From contig JBAXQC010000001.1 of the NCBI GenBank assembly GCA_037131955.1, positions 62,001 through 126,000 on the forward strand: a stretch of 64,000 nt of DNA, read 5' to 3'. Shown here piece after piece: positions 61,303 to 64,000 of this stretch (position 1 is the first letter of the stretch; each line of letters begins with the position of its first letter). The translations under genes were made by a program, and so were the position numbers. Below the pieces are notes generated by a model. It had not been told where the DNA came from. It was given only the letters and a program-made list of their open reading frames with translations, and did no database searches. Origin of the DNA: CAIMMJ01 sp037131955. Lineage in GTDB: Bacteria; Bacteroidota; Bacteroidia; UBA4408.

Positions 61303-63546
61303 ATGAAATCTAACACTATATTTTTTCTAAAACCATTATTTTATCTTTTTCTTTTTTTGACAATAGTCACAGGTACTAGCGCTCAAGAAAAACTGAATGA
61401 TTTAACAACCAATTCAAAATTAACGCAAGAAAATAAAAACACGTTTCAAAGAAATAGTTTATCATGGTATCCTACTAACGTTTATGGCATTGCCGATACA
61501 ATTGCATTACCTTTTGTTGATGATTTTTCTACCAATAAATTCCCCGACTATTACTACTATTCATACTTGCCTCAAAACAGAAGTTACGGTATTTATAGAA
61601 GCAGAAAAGTAAATGGCCTTGTACCCAGCAATCCAATTATTGAGTATTCCAGAATTGCCACCACGCAAATAGACAGCACTCAAACACCACCTGTTGTAAC
61701 TACTTTTCCTGCGTTTAGTTTAAGCTATTTTTCTATAAATAACGTTTATCCCGCCTCGCCATTTGTTGCCGATAGCACGTCACAGGTTTATCCTGCCTAC
61801 AACACTTATATCAATACAAATGGAATAGAATTTCAAGCACAATCTTCTAGCTATTTTAGAGACTCTTTAATTACCGATAGCATTTATACCATAAAACTTT
61901 CGCAAAAAAATGCATTGTGGATTGATAAAAATGAAACCGTTTATCGCAACAATAATTTCCCTATAAATCCTCCAACTATTGGCTGTATTACATTTGATGG
62001 ATTAAACAAAAACGGAATGCCTTACGATTTTTCTGCACCTACAACCTATGGTTCTGCCGATACCATTACCTCTAAACCAATAAATCTAAATTATTCTTCA
62101 AATCCGGGAGTTTATATGATGTTTTATTACCAAGCAAAAGGAAGAGGAAATGATCCAGAGTTTGAAGATTCTTTACGGCTAGAATTTAGAGCGCCCAATA
62201 AAAAATGGACCAGAGTTTGGGGCAAAACAGGCTACAATCCGGGCAATGATACCAATTTTGTGAAAGTTGTAATTAATATAAACGACACTGCATTCCTTAA
62301 AAATGCTTTTCAATTTAGGTTCAGAAATTACGCTTCACTTTCTGGTAATCTTGACCATTGGAATGTTGATTATGTTTTGATTACTGCCGATGCAAACGAT
62401 ACTATTATTAAAGATGCTGCCTTTGTTTATCCTATAAAATCTTTAGTGAGGCCATATACTTCTATGCCATACAATCAATACTCCTCTGCAAATATGCTTT
62501 CTGCCACTCAAAATTATATCCGTAATTTAAGCAATGCAGACATCAATATTAGTTACCGATTTAGACTTACCGATTTTTTTGAATCTACTACCTATTCTAG
62601 TTTTGATGTAGACAACATTAGCTTTTACTCTAACGCTTTAAACAATTGCGAACTTTGTAGCAGAGTATTAAATCCACTATTAAATTTAGGATATCAATTT
62701 CCACAAAATACAGAATGCACTGAGTATAAAATTAAGCAATACATACAACCATTATCTATTAGCTCCAACTTAAACAACGATACCTTGGTGCATTTGCAGC
62801 AGTTTGCAAATTATTTTTCTTACGACGATGGCAGTGCCGAAGCCGCCTACGGAATAGAAAATTCGCCACTGGCAGAAGTTTTGTGCGAATATGAACTCAT
62901 TAATCCAGCCTCATTAACTGCTTTACAAATCCATTTTAATCCATCCCTGGTTGACGTTGGCTTTCAGGATTTTTCTATTGTGGTAAGAGGTGCCAACAGC
63001 AATGCTTCTACTCCTGGTGATTCTCTGTATGAACAAGAATATTTAGTGCCTCAGTATGCACAAAAAAGAGATGGTTTTTATGAATATACTTTATCCTCTC
63101 CTGTTTCTTTGCCAGCTGGTAAATTTTATGTGGGAATAAAACAATACTACAACCAAGCTTTAAACATTGGCTTTGACAGAAACATAAACAATTATGACAA
63201 ACTATTTTTTAAACAGTTTCAAGGCTCCTGGTTCAACACACAGTTTAATGGTTCATTAATGATTAGACCAGTAGTAGCAGATTGTGCCTATGGTTTACCC
63301 TCTCCTATTGTAGAAAATGAACCAACAAATAAAATGGAAATTTTTCCTAATCCTGCCAACCAAACTCTTACTGTTTATGCTGGCTTGGTAACAATTTACG
63401 ACCTGCTTGGCAACCAAGTTTTTCAATCATTTTCTAATAATAAAAACCATCAAATTGATGTTTCGGCATTAAGTGTTGGCATATACTTGGTAAAGTTGCA
63501 AAACAACAATAATATTGTGTCTCAAAAATTAATTATCCAACGCTAA
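61303..63546 (+). CDS. Secreted protein with T9SS sorting domain
   Basis: A 747-residue secreted protein. Signal peptide to about residue 27 (TSAQE), a beta-rich body with FVDDFSTNKFPDYYY near 70-84 and MFYYQAKGRGNDPEFEDSLRLEF near 275-297, resembling galactose-binding or MAM-like folds, and SYDDGSAEAAYGIE near 503. The C-terminal 75 residues are a T9SS type A sorting domain (MEIFPNPANQTLTVYAG then GIYLVKLQNNNNIVSQKLII). It would be moved to the surface by the type IX system. Function unknown. Confidence 0.85.
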   Translation: MKSNTIFFLKPLFYLFLFLTIVTGTSAQEKLNDLTTNSKLTQENKNTFQRNSLSWYPTNVYGIADTIALPFVDDFSTNKFPDYYYYSYLPQNRSYGIYRSRKVNGLVPSNPIIEYSRIATTQIDSTQTPPVVTTFPAFSLSYFSINNVYPASPFVADSTSQVYPAYNTYINTNGIEFQAQSSSYFRDSLITDSIYTIKLSQKNALWIDKNETVYRNNNFPINPPTIGCITFDGLNKNGMPYDFSAPTTYGSADTITSKPINLNYSSNPGVYMMFYYQAKGRGNDPEFEDSLRLEFRAPNKKWTRVWGKTGYNPGNDTNFVKVVININDTAFLKNAFQFRFRNYASLSGNLDHWNVDYVLITADANDTIIKDAAFVYPIKSLVRPYTSMPYNQYSSANMLSATQNYIRNLSNADINISYRFRLTDFFESTTYSSFDVDNISFYSNALNNCELCSRVLNPLLNLGYQFPQNTECTEYKIKQYIQPLSISSNLNNDTLVHLQQFANYFSYDDGSAEAAYGIENSPLAEVLCEYELINPASLTALQIHFNPSLVDVGFQDFSIVVRGANSNASTPGDSLYEQEYLVPQYAQKRDGFYEYTLSSPVSLPAGKFYVGIKQYYNQALNIGFDRNINNYDKLFFKQFQGSWFNTQFNGSLMIRPVVADCAYGLPSPIVENEPTNKMEIFPNPANQTLTVYAGLVTIYDLLGNQVFQSFSNNKNHQIDVSALSVGIYLVKLQNNNNIVSQKLIIQR

Positions 63547-64000
63547 ATGTTTGGCATTTGTAATTTATCTATTGTTCCTTGCAGAGCCGAAGCTTCTGAC
63601 AAATCTGAGATTGTTACTCAACTCCTTTTTGGCGACCATTTCGAAATTCTTGAATTGGCAGGCAATTGGGTAAAAATCAGAATTTTTGCCGACGGTTATC
63701 TCTGCTGGATTGGCTCCAAACAATTTCAATACATTTCTTTTAATACATACGAACTTATTAATTCTTTTCAACCTGCTTTTGCATCCGATTTAATACAAAC
63801 GGTGAAACACCAGCGCAGAAACGAATTTTTTCCTATTCTTATTGGCAGCGTAATTCCATTTATAGACGGAGAAAACTTTAACATTGAAAATGAAAATTAT
63901 ATTTTTGATGGGGCAATTTTTGAACCTGAAAGTAACCTTCGCAAAAGTATTGTTTCTCTCTCTTTTTTGTATCTAAATGCACCGTATTTGTGGGGCGGAA
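63547..64000 (+). CDS. NlpC/P60 (C40) cell-wall peptidase, N-terminal part
   Basis: The frame opens with ATG directly after the stop codon of the T9SS protein and runs off the end, so 151 codons are seen. MFGICNLSIVPCRAEASDKSEIVTQLLFGDHFEI begins an SH3-like domain (GNWVKIRIFADGYLCWIG) as in bacteroidotal NlpC/P60 proteins, and LSFLYLNAPYLWGG at the end is the start of the catalytic domain, just before the expected catalytic cysteine. It would cleave peptidoglycan stem peptides. No signal peptide is visible. Confidence 0.85.
   Translation, partial: MFGICNLSIVPCRAEASDKSEIVTQLLFGDHFEILELAGNWVKIRIFADGYLCWIGSKQFQYISFNTYELINSFQPAFASDLIQTVKHQRRNEFFPILIGSVIPFIDGENFNIENENYIFDGAIFEPESNLRKSIVSLSFLYLNAPYLWGG

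Overview
The window is AT-rich chromosomal DNA from a member of the Bacteroidota, most likely an aquatic, rhodopsin-bearing photoheterotroph. Several features point to this phylum: promoters of the TAnnTTTG type instead of sigma70 -10 boxes, two secreted proteins with type IX secretion (T9SS) C-terminal sorting domains, a TonB-dependent receptor with a carboxypeptidase-like N-terminal domain, a fused E1 alpha/beta 2-oxoacid dehydrogenase, a DUF5606 protein and a BatA-domain protein. No rRNA, tRNA, CRISPR array, complete insertion sequence or prophage was seen.

Layout. 1-506: end of a Gfo/Idh/MocA oxidoreductase. 553-3523: light-harvesting locus, with a DTE-type proton-pumping rhodopsin followed by one protein that joins a CrtY-type lycopene cyclase to a Blh-type beta-carotene 15,15'-dioxygenase, so the last two steps to retinal lie on one polypeptide. 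3850-5775: GlgE maltosyltransferase. 5877-15326: a 3149-residue T9SS-exported beta-helix protein with an internal 34-residue repeat array. 15364-20419: an accessory region in which short genes or gene pairs (PIN toxin with small partner, retropepsin-like protease, DUF4258/DUF2283 pair, two modular secreted proteins, one truncated secreted protein) all point the same way and are each followed by a related hairpin-bearing repeat. It looks like a gene-cassette array and is the strongest candidate here for an undescribed system. 20623-24225: hybrid-PAS histidine kinase, receiver and overlapping selD. 24400-29499: M61 peptidase and methylmalonyl-CoA mutase, divergent from ferrochelatase and a spermidine-synthase-like methyltransferase. 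29500-33393: DtxR-family regulator divergent from a TonB receptor, with two matching DtxR-like boxes in the shared promoter region. 33450-42729: mixed housekeeping genes. 42767-48484: mtaB, two small membrane proteins, lgt, comEC and DUF5606 as one run ending in a terminator. 48518-57095: pepF, BatA, a dihydroorotase homologue without its metal ligands, a ureohydrolase, a beta-CASP nuclease and a CDF transporter. 57101-60232: E1 dehydrogenase with a small secreted protein. 60493-64000: PASTA protein, T9SS protein and the start of an NlpC/P60 peptidase.

How parts fit. The rhodopsin needs retinal and the fusion protein makes it from lycopene; the earlier carotenoid genes are not in this window. 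The large secreted proteins depend on a T9SS encoded elsewhere. Housekeeping genes are ordinary for the phylum. The accessory block at 15.4-20.1 kb differs from its surroundings in gene size, repeats and gene content (toxin-antitoxin-like pairs, truncation exactly at a repeat).
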